From assembly GCA_017937135.1 (NCBI GenBank), contig JAGBEE010000011.1, positions 1 through 64,000 of the forward strand: a stretch of 64,000 nucleotides of DNA. The letters are read 5' to 3'. Each line of letters starts with the position of its first letter. Position 1 is the stretch's first letter. Below are positions 38,913 through 46,799 of this stretch, in pieces. The position numbers and the translations under genes were made by a program. The notes beneath the pieces were generated by a model. It did not search any database and had not been told where the DNA came from. It worked only from the letters and a program-made list of their open reading frames with translations. The stretch is from Clostridia bacterium (GTDB taxonomy: Bacteria; Bacillota; Clostridia; Oscillospirales; CAG-272).

Positions 38913-40068
38913 TTTTTATATCCTCATCAAAGAGATTTGCCAAATACATTTTTTCTATGTTATTGATTTCTCTAATGTTTGGATAAATATCAGATAATTT
39001 TTTGTACGTGGAATAACCATTATTCCAGTTTGCAAAGAAAATTTGATCAGGTCTTAAATGCTGAAGAATGAAAGTGTTATGAGATGAAAAAATAAGTTGA
39101 ATATTCTTTTTCCGTGCAGCTTTTATAAAGTCTAATACTGTTAACGGATGAAGAGCATCTTCGATTTCATCAATAAATAGCACACCATTTTCTGGCAAAG
39201 AAACCAAAACAGAAAGCAACAAACTTTGATTCATCATACCACTAGAAATAAAACTAAATGGTAGTTGTAATTCTCTTTCCCCTGCTTCTATAACTGCATG
39301 ATAACTTTTAGTGCCATCTTTTGTAATTTCTGAATAAACATTGTATAGAGGAAATTCTTTATATTCTTTAAGTATTTCATTAACTTCTTTCGATTTTTCT
39401 ACAATTATATCAAGAGAGTCTTTTTCAATAATATCTTTAAAAAGAAAATTCTTTTTAGAAGCATCAATAAACGACATGTTGCTTAAAAAGTCAAAACTTT
39501 TTATAATATTTGCATCGTCTTGATTTTCTGTAGCTAATTTTCTGATTGTTGGGAAGAGTGTTTTGTTAATTTTCACTGCATTGTTTTTATAATTGTAATA
39601 TTCGACTGATCTTTCAAAAATCACATTGCCATCCACCGACAAAGTCTCATTGTTAATCCAACCAGAAACACATGTTTCTATAAAATATTCATATTGTTTT
39701 TGATTAATTTCAAAAAATATTTTTATCGAAGAAACTAATTCGGCAAAATTGTCTTGTGGTGTTTTCTTCGCTTTTTCTTTATTCTTTTTACTTTCTCTGT
39801 TTTTTCTATCGATATAATCTTCTGCGTTTAAATGATTTGGAATAAAGCACGAAAAAGATTTTGAATCTTCAGTTAATAATATCACAAGACTTGAAACAGC
39901 TTCCAAGAAGGAAGATTTACCACTACCATTTGTACCATAAAAGGCAACGGGGTTTACCAACTTATCGTTGTAAATCATTTCTTCTAGATATTTGTATTTG
40001 TTTTTTTGAAAATCAATGTCACAACTGTCAATAGCATTTATGTTTTTAATTTGAATTCTAGTAATCAT
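38905..40068 (-). CDS. AAA/OLD-like ATPase of an AbiL-type pair
   Basis: A 387-residue SMC/OLD-like ATPase. Walker A is FYGTNGSGKSSFLEA near residues 43-57, the signature loop is FISSGMMNQS and Walker B is GVLFIDEIEDALHP, followed by LIFSSHNTFIL as switch. A helical insert with charged residues separates the halves. With the coupled RloB-like gene it matches the two-gene plan of AbiL (AbiLi ATPase plus AbiLii RloB), a phage-defence system. GGAGGG lies before the ATG at 40068, downstream of a good promoter. Confidence 0.88.
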   Translation of the reverse strand: MITRIQIKNINAIDSCDIDFQKNKYKYLEEMIYNDKLVNPVAFYGTNGSGKSSFLEAVSSLVILLTEDSKSFSCFIPNHLNAEDYIDRKNRESKKNKEKAKKTPQDNFAELVSSIKIFFEINQKQYEYFIETCVSGWINNETLSVDGNVIFERSVEYYNYKNNAVKINKTLFPTIRKLATENQDDANIIKSFDFLSNMSFIDASKKNFLFKDIIEKDSLDIIVEKSKEVNEILKEYKEFPLYNVYSEITKDGTKSYHAVIEAGERELQLPFSFISSGMMNQSLLLSVLVSLPENGVLFIDEIEDALHPLTVLDFIKAARKKNIQLIFSSHNTFILQHLRPDQIFFANWNNGYSTYKKLSDIYPNIREINNIEKMYLANLFDEDIKNG

Positions 40069-40110
40069 ACTTAACCCTCCATAAAAGCCAACTGTATTTT
40101 TTATACACTT

Positions 40111-40139
40111 AGTATACATTATTTTTGCCGGCATTTCAA
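40111..40139 (-). promoter_or_regulatory. Promoter of ATPase-RloB pair
   Basis: Minus-strand TTGAAA (40134-40139), 17-base spacer, TATACT (40111-40116). Confidence 0.85.
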
Positions 40140-40233
40140 TAGTTTATTAAAATTTTTATAAATTTCTTGTTTTATTATATGTGATTGCAATTACAATATT
40201 TATTTTTCACCACAATAAATATCTTGTTTAATC

Positions 40234-40266
40234 TAATTTTTGCATAAAAAACCGGTACGAGACGTC
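40234..40266 (-). promoter_or_regulatory. Motif shared with terL upstream region
   Basis: The plus-strand sequence TTTTTGCATAAAAAACCGG followed by TACGAGACG matches 52331-52359 (TTTTTGCAC, seven A, CCGGTACTGGACG) with one indel and a few mismatches. Both lie upstream of minus-strand phage-related or antiphage genes. Role unknown. Confidence 0.45.
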
Positions 40267-40372
40267 GTTGTTTTAAAAAATTATTAATCTATTAGTACCA
40301 CACAGGAAAGCCACAATAAACACACAAAAATTCTGTCAGTTATGTCAGCTCAAAAGTTTTTGTTTTCATGTT

Positions 40373-40470
40373 ATAATTTTTCCATAATCACAATTTCCAT
40401 ATTTTGACCATTTTAAAAAAACCAAAATGCAAAAATTCCATCAAAATTCCATATTTTTATGGAAAAACAA
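40373..40470 (-). repeat. Dispersed ATGGAA repeat, copy R8, downstream of intact rubrerythrin
   Basis: Complete unit array (TTCCATAAAAATATGGAA hairpin, ATGGAATTTTTG, AAAATATGGAAATTGTGATTATGG) but without the TTGAAA box at its end. Confidence 0.82.
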
Positions 40471-40473
40471 ATG

Positions 40474-40503
40474 AAAAAAGGGAGTAGAGAAAATCTACCC
40501 CCT
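40474..40503 (-). terminator. Terminator of perR-rbr operon
   Basis: Minus-strand GGGGTAGA-TTTTC-TCTACTCCC followed by TTTTTTC. Confidence 0.85.
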
Positions 40504-40541
40504 ATGTATTCAAAGTCCTTATATTACAAGGCTTTACAAGA

Positions 40542-41087
40542 TTATTTGAAGTATCTCTTAAGAAGTCCCTCGAAAGCCTTGCCGTGTCTTGCCTCGTCGC
40601 GTGCCATTTCGTGAACGGTGTCGTGGATTGCGTCGAGGTTTTGCTTCTTTGCCATTGTAGCAAGTGCAACCTTGCCTGCTGTTGCGCCGTTTTCTGCCTC
40701 AACTCTTAGCTCAAGGTTTTTCTTTGTAGAATCAGTTACAACCTCGCCAAGAAGCTCTGCAAACTTTGCTGCGTGCTCTGCTTCCTCCCAAGCTGCCTTT
40801 TCGTAGTACATACCAACCTCGGGATAGCCTTCTCTGTGAGCTACTCTTGCCATAGCAAGATACATACCAACCTCTGTGCACTCGCCCATAAAGTTAGCGC
40901 GAAGTCCCTCAATGATTTCTGGGTCAACACCCTTAGCAACGCCGATTACGTGCTCAGCAGCCCAAGTGTAATTGTTTTCTGTTACCTCATTGAATTTTGC
41001 GCCTGGAACGCCACATTGTGGGCACTTTTCTGGTGCGCTGTCTCCCTCGTGAACATAACCGCAAACTGGACATACAAATTTTTTCAT
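40542..41087 (-). CDS. rbr: Reverse rubrerythrin (peroxide reductase)
   Basis: 181 residues. An N-terminal rubredoxin-like domain has CPVCG at residues 6-10 and CPQCG at 22-26, and a ferritin-like di-iron domain follows with [19 protein letters not shown] and DEARHGKAF. The rubredoxin domain comes first, the reverse order found in Clostridia, where such enzymes reduce hydrogen peroxide with NADH via partner reductases. AAGGAG precedes the ATG. It starts 23 bases after perR, so one transcript is likely. Its 3' end and downstream sequence are copied three times in the following 8 kb. Confidence 0.95.
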   Translation of the reverse strand: MKKFVCPVCGYVHEGDSAPEKCPQCGVPGAKFNEVTENNYTWAAEHVIGVAKGVDPEIIEGLRANFMGECTEVGMYLAMARVAHREGYPEVGMYYEKAAWEEAEHAAKFAELLGEVVTDSTKKNLELRVEAENGATAGKVALATMAKKQNLDAIHDTVHEMARDEARHGKAFEGLLKRYFK

Positions 41088-41109
41088 TTTCTTATTCTCC
41101 TTAAATAAA

Positions 41110-41478
41110 TTATTTTTTGTTACAATTAGCACATTTACCGTAATAAACGACTCTTTCGTTCTCTACCAAGAAGCCCATATCGTCAATTTCCTTGTGCGCA
41201 TCGAGCGTAAGAGGAAAATCAAAGATATTCTTACATTCGCTACAAACAAAGTGTGCGTGCGATGAGGTAAAGCCATCGTAATATACGCATTTGTCGCTTG
41301 TTTCGACTGAAATTATTTCCCCTTTTTCTAAAAGATTGCCAAGGTTTCTGTAAACTGTGCCCAAGCTTATGTTTGGAATTTTTACTCGGACAGCATCATA
41401 GACCTCGGAAGCGCTACAATGCTGACGCTTAGAACGCAAAAACTCCAAAATAGCAGTTCTTTGCTTTGTTTCTCTCAT
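41110..41478 (-). CDS. perR: Fur-family peroxide regulator (PerR-like)
   Basis: A 122-residue Fur-superfamily repressor. The winged helix carries [23 protein letters not shown], and the zinc site is formed by CSECKNIF and CANC near the C terminus; HAHFVC supplies His ligands. Coupling to rubrerythrin makes PerR-type peroxide sensing the likely role. The ATG at 41478 follows AAGGAGAGCACC; the longer frame would cover the promoter. Confidence 0.9.
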   Translation of the reverse strand: MRETKQRTAILEFLRSKRQHCSASEVYDAVRVKIPNISLGTVYRNLGNLLEKGEIISVETSDKCVYYDGFTSSHAHFVCSECKNIFDFPLTLDAHKEIDDMGFLVENERVVYYGKCANCNKK

Positions 41479-41512
41479 GGTGCTCTCCTTATCAGTAATA
41501 GTTCCTATTATT

Positions 41513-41541
41513 ATTATACACATAAGTCCCAAACTTGTCAA
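41513..41541 (-). promoter_or_regulatory. perR-rbr promoter with possible PerR box
   Basis: Minus-strand TTGACA (41536-41541), 17-base spacer, TATAAT (41513-41518). The -10 lies in TATAATAATAATAG, similar to the TTATAATNATTATAA PerR box, suggesting autoregulation. Confidence 0.85.
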
Positions 41542-41577
41542 TATCTTTTTTAAAATTTTTTTTAAAAAATTCCAAAG

Positions 41578-41608
41578 CAAAAGCCTCGCCAAACAGCGAG
41601 GCTTTTTA
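41578..41608. terminator. Terminator after parB-membrane protein operon
   Basis: AAGCCTCGC-CAAACA-GCGAGGCTT hairpin with T-runs on both strands. Confidence 0.88.
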
Positions 41609-41610
41609 CA

Positions 41611-42093
41611 TTAAACATTTAAGTGTGTAACATCTAAGAACCAAGGCATTATGAGCGACATTAAATATGCAGCAACAATGGAAATAACTATAAAAATTGG
41701 TAATAAATACCACTTTGTTTCTGCTCCATAAGCGTTCTTAGCTTTTAAGAGGTTAGCTTCCTTTATATAAAAGCGCGCGTTTTCAAAGTCTAAAACGAGC
41801 TTTTCGCCATCAACCCTGGTTGGAATGGTGTCACCGACAACTGAAACGATATTTCTTAAGGTAGAGCCGTCTTTCAAAATCGACCTTGTAAACCAGTTGG
41901 CTTTTGAGCCAAGCTCGGACAGGGCTTTTGCATTTGAGATGCCTACTGCGTTAGATATCATACTGCGAACAAGCTTTCCTGTTACGTTTCTTGAAAAGAA
42001 GCTTGCTATAAAAGCAATGTTTGCGCCGATACATATAGACCACACTATAACGCTTGGCGAAACAAGCTCAATATTTGACTGAATAAGGAACAT
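41611..42093 (-). CDS. Two-pass membrane protein downstream of parB
   Basis: 160 residues. Hydrophobic segments at about 12-32 (VSPSVIVWSICIGANIAFIA) and 130-150 (LLPIFIVISIVAAYLMSLIM) flank a soluble region with IPTRVDGEKLVLDFENARFYI. It starts 11 bases after parB and so belongs to the parA-parB transcript. A conserved membrane-protein gene in this place is usual in Firmicutes, but I cannot assign the family. Confidence 0.75.
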   Translation of the reverse strand: MFLIQSNIELVSPSVIVWSICIGANIAFIASFFSRNVTGKLVRSMISNAVGISNAKALSELGSKANWFTRSILKDGSTLRNIVSVVGDTIPTRVDGEKLVLDFENARFYIKEANLLKAKNAYGAETKWYLLPIFIVISIVAAYLMSLIMPWFLDVTHLNV

Positions 42094-42104
42094 TTATCTT
42101 CTCC

Positions 42105-43001
42105 TTAATCAATAATCTTTTTTCCGCATAGCTTGATAAGGATTTCTTCAAGGTCCTCGTTGTCAAAGTATTCAATTTGTAGAGTCTTAACCTTGCTATT
42201 TGCACTGATTTTTACACGCTTACCTGTCAAGGTCATAGCCTTTCTTTCAAGCTCCTTGACGTAATCTACCTCAAGCTTGTCGTCATTCTTGGGTTGATTT
42301 GGCTCGGTTGTTGCTTTTTCAAAAAGCTTATTAAGCTTTTTTACTAACATTTCTGTATCACGTACAGAGAGAGAACGAACAAGGATATCCTTTGCTACCT
42401 CTACAACTGCTTCCTCGTCCTTGTTTTTAAGACCCAGAAGTGCACGTGCGTGGCCTGCGGAGATGTCGCCCGTTTTGAGCATGTCAATTACTTCCTCTGG
42501 AAGCTCAAGCAAACGCATAGTATTTGCGACAGCGCTCCTTGATTTGCCAACCTTTTCGGCAACCTCCTCTTGAGTTAGCTCATATTGCTCCATAAGTGAA
42601 CGATATGCTGTTGCTTCCTCGTATGGGTTCAAGTCCTCACGTTGAATATTTTCAATAATTGCTATTTCTGCTGCCTTTAAAGCATCGGCTTGCATTATAA
42701 TTACAGGAACCTCTGTGAGTCCTGCGAGCTTTGATGCTCTCCATCTACGCTCACCTGCGATTATTTGATAGAACCCACCTGCGCTCTCGCGAACAATAAT
42801 TGGCTGTAACAAACCGTGCTGCTTTATTGATTCGGCGAGCTGCTCGAGCGCTTCTTGGTCAAAATATTTTCTTGGCTGGTCTGCTTTTGGCTCAATTTCT
42901 GATACTCTGAGTGTTTGAGCGCCCTCTTGTGATGAAGCAGTAGCCTCTATGTAGTTGTCTGCAAATATGGAATCAAGTCCCTTTCCAAGTCCTTTTTTCA
43001 T
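42105..43001 (-). CDS. parB: Chromosome partitioning protein ParB
   Basis: 298 residues. It opens with MKKGLGKGLDSIF. The CTP-binding ParB/Srx domain has LAESIKQHGLLQPI and YQIIAGERRWRASKLAG (box II), followed by ENIQREDLNPYEEA and the HTH TQEEVAEKVGKSRSAVANTMRLL. It loads at parS as a CTP-dependent clamp and works with ParA to segregate origins. AAGGAG precedes the ATG. Confidence 0.96.
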   Translation of the reverse strand: MKKGLGKGLDSIFADNYIEATASSQEGAQTLRVSEIEPKADQPRKYFDQEALEQLAESIKQHGLLQPIIVRESAGGFYQIIAGERRWRASKLAGLTEVPVIIMQADALKAAEIAIIENIQREDLNPYEEATAYRSLMEQYELTQEEVAEKVGKSRSAVANTMRLLELPEEVIDMLKTGDISAGHARALLGLKNKDEEAVVEVAKDILVRSLSVRDTEMLVKKLNKLFEKATTEPNQPKNDDKLEVDYVKELERKAMTLTGKRVKISANSKVKTLQIEYFDNEDLEEILIKLCGKKIID

Positions 43002-43027
43002 TACTTTTCTCCTTTTCCTTTTCTATT

Positions 43028-43804
43028 TTATAAAATTCCTTCTGTTCTTAAAATGATTTCCTTGGCTACGCTTTGGTATTCAAGGCTACCCTTTGAGTAT
43101 TTTGAATAGTAAAATATCGGCTCTCCAAAGCTTGGTGCTTCGCCAAGTGCGACTGCACGCGATATTTTTTGGTCAAATACTAATGTGCTGTAGTATTTTT
43201 CAAGCTCGCTTAATACCTGTGACGATAGCCTTTGTCTTGCATTAAACATCGTAACAAGTATCCCTGTAATGATAAGATTGGGGTTATAACGAGCCTTTAT
43301 TGCCTTGATTGTCATCATTAACTGTGTTAAGCCCTCAAGCGCAAAGTATTCACATTGTATGGGGATAACCAAACCACTACTTGCTACTAATGCGTTTATA
43401 GTTATCATTCCGAGTGATGGAGGGCAGTCAATAATAACGTAATCATAAATAAATTCATATCTTAATTCATTTAATATATCCCTTAAGTAGCTTTCCCTTT
43501 TATCCTGAAATGCAATTTCAAGCTCTGCGCCTGCAAGAGACATTGTGGCAGGTAAAACCGATAAATTTTTAAAGGTTGTTTGAATAATTGCTTCCTTAAT
43601 GTTACATTTTCCCACAATAACATCGTATGAGGAGTATTTGATTGCCTTTTTTTGTATGCCTACACCACTTGTTGCACTACCCTGTGGGTCTAAGTCAATA
43701 AGCAAAACGCTTTTGCCAAGTGTGCCAAGAATGGATGCAATGTTAACAGCTGACGTTGTTTTTCCCACACCACCCTTTTGATTGGCGAATGAAATAATGT
43801 GCAC
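43028..43804 (-). CDS. parA: Chromosome partitioning ATPase ParA/Soj
   Basis: 258 residues. Deviant Walker A NQKGGVGKTT is at residues 8-17, switch I is DLDPQGSAT and Walker B is VIIDCPPSLG. Soj-type ATPase that forms ParB-stimulated gradients on the nucleoid and can regulate DnaA. The start is GTG with GGGAG nine bases upstream. A parS site lies about 100 bases upstream of its start. Confidence 0.95.
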   Translation of the reverse strand: MHIISFANQKGGVGKTTSAVNIASILGTLGKSVLLIDLDPQGSATSGVGIQKKAIKYSSYDVIVGKCNIKEAIIQTTFKNLSVLPATMSLAGAELEIAFQDKRESYLRDILNELRYEFIYDYVIIDCPPSLGMITINALVASSGLVIPIQCEYFALEGLTQLMMTIKAIKARYNPNLIITGILVTMFNARQRLSSQVLSELEKYYSTLVFDQKISRAVALGEAPSFGEPIFYYSKYSKGSLEYQSVAKEIILRTEGIL

Positions 43805-43900
43805 CGTGAAATACTCCCTTCGTGATTTCTATTAAAAGTATAACACGCAAAACTGAGAAAATCAATACTAAAACGACTAATTTTGTAAAAAACTATACAA

Positions 43901-43916
43901 TGTTTCACGTGAAACA
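43901..43916. promoter_or_regulatory. parS site 1
   Basis: TGTTTCACGTGAAACA, the exact ParB-binding palindrome. Confidence 0.95.
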
Positions 43917-44107
43917 GAGATAGGGAAATGTAAATTAAAATACTGTTTTATAAAGCAAATTATAGTAAGATGAGCATAAATGCAATTTCTCGTTATGAAT
44001 AATCGATGGTCTATATATACACGCCCTGCAAATATATCAATATGCTTTACCGTTTTAACCTATGCGATTTTTGCTTAGTTACTGATCTGATAGAACATAT
44101 ATATCTG

Positions 44108-44123
44108 CGTTTCACGTGAAACA
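44108..44123. promoter_or_regulatory. parS site 2
   Basis: CGTTTCACGTGAAACA; one outer base differs from consensus. Confidence 0.92.
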
Positions 44124-44276
44124 CTACCTATACTATTTTAAGTGAAGCACAACCTTGCCTACCTTTGACTTAGAACTGTGCGTTTAGTGCAGCCATAGAT
44201 GTATTTTATATCTAACTAATTGCTCTACTTTTTCTGAGAGGCATTGACTCTCTTGCTATTAACTAACAAAATTTGT

Positions 44277-44292
44277 TGTTTCACGTGAAACA
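44277..44292. promoter_or_regulatory. parS site 3
   Basis: TGTTTCACGTGAAACA, exact. Confidence 0.95.
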
Positions 44293-44436
44293 AAATTTCA
44301 AACCGTTTCCTCACACAAAACCCGACAATCCACTTTTTTATTTTTGGAATAGTGCAAGGGGCTTGAGTGCGATTTTAAAACGCAAAACAAGATAAAAAAA
44401 GAAAAGCAAAGGGGTATATTAAATAACGAGTATTCG

Positions 44437-44452
44437 TGTTTCACGTGAAACA
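44437..44452. promoter_or_regulatory. parS site 4
   Basis: TGTTTCACGTGAAACA, exact. Confidence 0.95.
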
Positions 44453-44565
44453 ATTGTCGTATTATGGCGAATTATGATATGCTCTGCACTATAAAGCTCT
44501 GCATTAACCATATATTACATTTTATTTGTAAAATATATCAATTTTGTGGTTTTTTCAACGATATG

Positions 44566-44595
44566 TTGACAAATACGTTGAAAAGCGTGTAAAAT
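44566..44595 (+). promoter_or_regulatory. Plus-strand promoter-like sequence facing the noc terminator
   Basis: TTGACA (44566-44571), 18-base spacer, TAAAAT (44590-44595). A transcript from here would run about 170 bases to the hairpin at 44734 and hold no good ORF. Confidence 0.5.
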
Positions 44596-44727
44596 TCATT
44601 GAAAAATGGTAATTTTCATCTGCTTATGTCGAAAATATGGCAAAATATGGAAATGGAAAAATATGTAAATGCGTACGTACAACCAAAACTGCCTGTATAT
44701 ATACGTTGTGCACCTGTCTTTTGCATT

Positions 44728-44769
44728 AAAAAAGCCACTATTTAGCTTTTGGCTACATAGTGGCTTTTT
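44728..44769. terminator. Bidirectional terminator after noc-like gene
   Basis: GCCACTAT (44734-44741) pairs perfectly with ATAGTGGC (44757-44764), flanked by AAAAAA and TTTTT. Confidence 0.92.
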
Positions 44770-44774
44770 ATAGT

Positions 44775-45644
44775 TTAACTTAGTACAAATTCGCTTTCTC
44801 GGCTTATGCTTTCGTCCTCTTGCGAGCAAATGATGTCATTGGCTGCACCCTTTGGAATCAGTATTGTAAATTCAGTGTAGTTTTCGTTTTCTATTTTTCT
44901 GCTTTTTACTTTTATTCCGCTGTTGCTAATTGCATCAATGGCTCTGTTTATTGCTGTGTAGAACGAGCCAATATCCTTATAAGTGGCAGCCTTTTTTACC
45001 TTTTGAGGGTTTAGCTTGGAGACTATTCTGTCAATTTCCTCCTCGCTTTTTGATACGTTCATGCCCTCGTTTATTATCTTATTTAATACTTTTTCTCTTA
45101 TATCCGGGTCGTAAATTCTTAAAAGCGCTCTTGCGTGGCGCTCGCTTAGCTTGTTTTCGAGAATTTTGTCTCGTTCGCCCTGACTTAGCCTTAAAAGCCT
45201 TAGCTTATTTGCAACAAATGACTGACTATTTGAAAGCTTGGTGGCGATTTGCTCTTGTGTTAAGCCGTATGTATCAATTAGGGTCTGAATTGCGCTTGCT
45301 TGCTCAAAGATATTTAAATCCTCTCTTATTAAGTTTTCAATAATGGAAATCTCGGCGCTTTTTTCCTCGCTGATGTCGCAAATAACGCAAGGCACGAACT
45401 CCATTCCGAGCTCCTTGGCGGCTCTTAAGCGCCTTTCTCCTGCAACGAGCTCATACTCCTCGCCAAGCGCTCGCACAGAGAGTGGCTGAATGATTCCGAA
45501 CTGTCTTATACTGTCAGCGAGCTTAATTATTGCTTCCTCTGAAAAAATTTTTCTTGGCTGGTTTGGGTTTGGGCAAATTTTGCTTATTGGTAGCGAGTAA
45601 ATTTGCTCTGCATCATTTGTTTTTTGGTTCTCTTGCTTTTGCAT
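44775..45644 (-). CDS. noc: Noc-like ParB paralogue (nucleoid occlusion protein)
   Basis: 289 residues. ParB fold: ISKICPNPNQPRKIFSEEAI, LADSIRQFGIIQPL, YELVAGERRLRAAKELG, IIENLIREDLNIFEQA and an HTH TQEQIATKLSNSQSFVANKLR. Position upstream of parA on the same strand is the usual place for noc in Firmicutes. Noc binds its own sites and the membrane to block FtsZ assembly over DNA. Specificity residues were not analysed, so a second ParB is possible. AAGGAG lies before the ATG. Confidence 0.82.
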   Translation of the reverse strand: MQKQENQKTNDAEQIYSLPISKICPNPNQPRKIFSEEAIIKLADSIRQFGIIQPLSVRALGEEYELVAGERRLRAAKELGMEFVPCVICDISEEKSAEISIIENLIREDLNIFEQASAIQTLIDTYGLTQEQIATKLSNSQSFVANKLRLLRLSQGERDKILENKLSERHARALLRIYDPDIREKVLNKIINEGMNVSKSEEEIDRIVSKLNPQKVKKAATYKDIGSFYTAINRAIDAISNSGIKVKSRKIENENYTEFTILIPKGAANDIICSQEDESISRESEFVLS

Positions 45645-46799
45645 TCCTTTTTTCTCCTTGCTTCATTATTTTATTGTATTGCTGTAAATATAATAACATT
45701 TCCCGACTGCGTAATTTATCATATTTCGCGCTCGAAAAATAATATATAAGGTAAAATGCGCTCAAAAGAGAGAGCAGTGCCTTGTAAGAGGGCAAAATAG
45801 GGCGAAAATGCGCGATGAAAAGTAATATAAGTAAAAATATAATCAAAACACGAAAACGCCCTTTGAAACGGCTTAAAGGACTCTAAAGCACATAAAGGTG
45901 CTCGTAGAGAAAAACATTTGTAAAAATAACTAAAGCTCAGCTAAAATAAGTGAAATAAGCCCCGGTTGCCTGATTTTGGGCGCTAAAACGTGATTTTTCA
46001 ACCAATGAGTGAGCTTTGACTTATAATGATAAAAAATGCCACAAAATACCCTATGCCGCTTGGGCTGAGCCGGTTTTATTGTAAAAATGCCTTGTAAAAG
46101 CAAAAACGTTGAAAAACAATTAAAATTTCTCTCAAATGTACATTTTAAAAGTATTTTTTAACGGAAATAACGCTTATTAAGCAAAGAGTGTGGGGAACTA
46201 TTAAAATAATTGCTGCTGACTTAAATTTGAGCATATTTGACTTAAAATTGGAATTGAATAATTGTTAACAAAGTGTAACGTATAAATACAGGGTAGTGCA
46301 TAAAATCAAAAATTATGAATAAATATGTTTGTTGCTCTTACAATTTATCTATTGCTTACAATGACTTAAATTGCATTTTGTGGCGATGTATTACCGTTTT
46401 GATTCTTGAAAAAATAGCACCACAGCTACATTTGCGGTGCTATTTTGTTTTTTATGTCGCAGCTATCTTGGGCTTGCATCATTTTGCAGCGAGTAAGCTG
46501 ATATATCTAATTAGATTGCGCGCTCGCGTGTGCGTAAGAGACGATTTAAGGCTGTTTTAGGCGCGTTTGGAGCTTTTGCTTAGAAGTTCCCATAAAAACG
46601 CCTTTGACATTAAAATGGGGCGTTAAAGCCTGTTAAAACGTTTTGGCTGCTGGCTGCTTGAATGGATGAAAGCGTGTTTAAATCGTTTTAGCTTACTAAC
46701 CACTTGAATAGGTGCAAGCTTAGTCAAATAGCCTTAGCCCTTGTGATATTTGAAAGGGCGCGAGTTTGATTACGCCTGTATGGACTCTTATAGAGTTGA
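45645..46799. other. 1.15-kb intergenic region between noc and the phage coat gene
   Basis: No gene is supported. The longest open stretches lack ribosome sites. It holds one strong hairpin, AAAATAGCACC / GGTGCTATTTT at 46411-46446, that could end transcription in either direction, and otherwise low-complexity AT-rich DNA with scattered GCG. I saw no attachment site, integrase or tRNA. Confidence 0.6.
46411..46446. terminator. Orphan bidirectional hairpin
   Basis: AAAATAGCACC pairs with GGTGCTATTTT around a 14-base loop; no neighbouring gene explains it. Confidence 0.6.

Larger units (their letters stand above)
43805..44774. other. Non-coding segregation centre between parA and noc
   Basis: 970 bases without a credible gene. 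It contains the four parS sites at about 160-200-base spacing, a plus-strand promoter-like pair at 44566-44595 and a bidirectional terminator at 44728-44769. I saw no DnaA-box cluster (TTATCCACA), so I do not call it oriC. Confidence 0.75.

Noticed and set aside
28155..40470. CRISPR array from regularly recurring repeats
   Set aside because: Copies are kilobases apart with genes between them, not separated by uniform spacers, and no cas genes are present.
43805..44774. Replication origin
   Set aside because: parS sites are clear, but I see no cluster of TTATCCACA-like DnaA boxes and no dnaA or dnaN nearby.
45613..45846. 77-codon minus-strand frame overlapping the noc start
   Set aside because: It starts at a TTG without ribosome site, its first part is only AT-rich hydrophobic codons and it overlaps the noc ribosome site and first codons.
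46315..46560. 81-codon plus-strand frame with many cysteines
   Set aside because: No ribosome site, and a strong bidirectional hairpin falls within it; codon use is unlike neighbouring genes.
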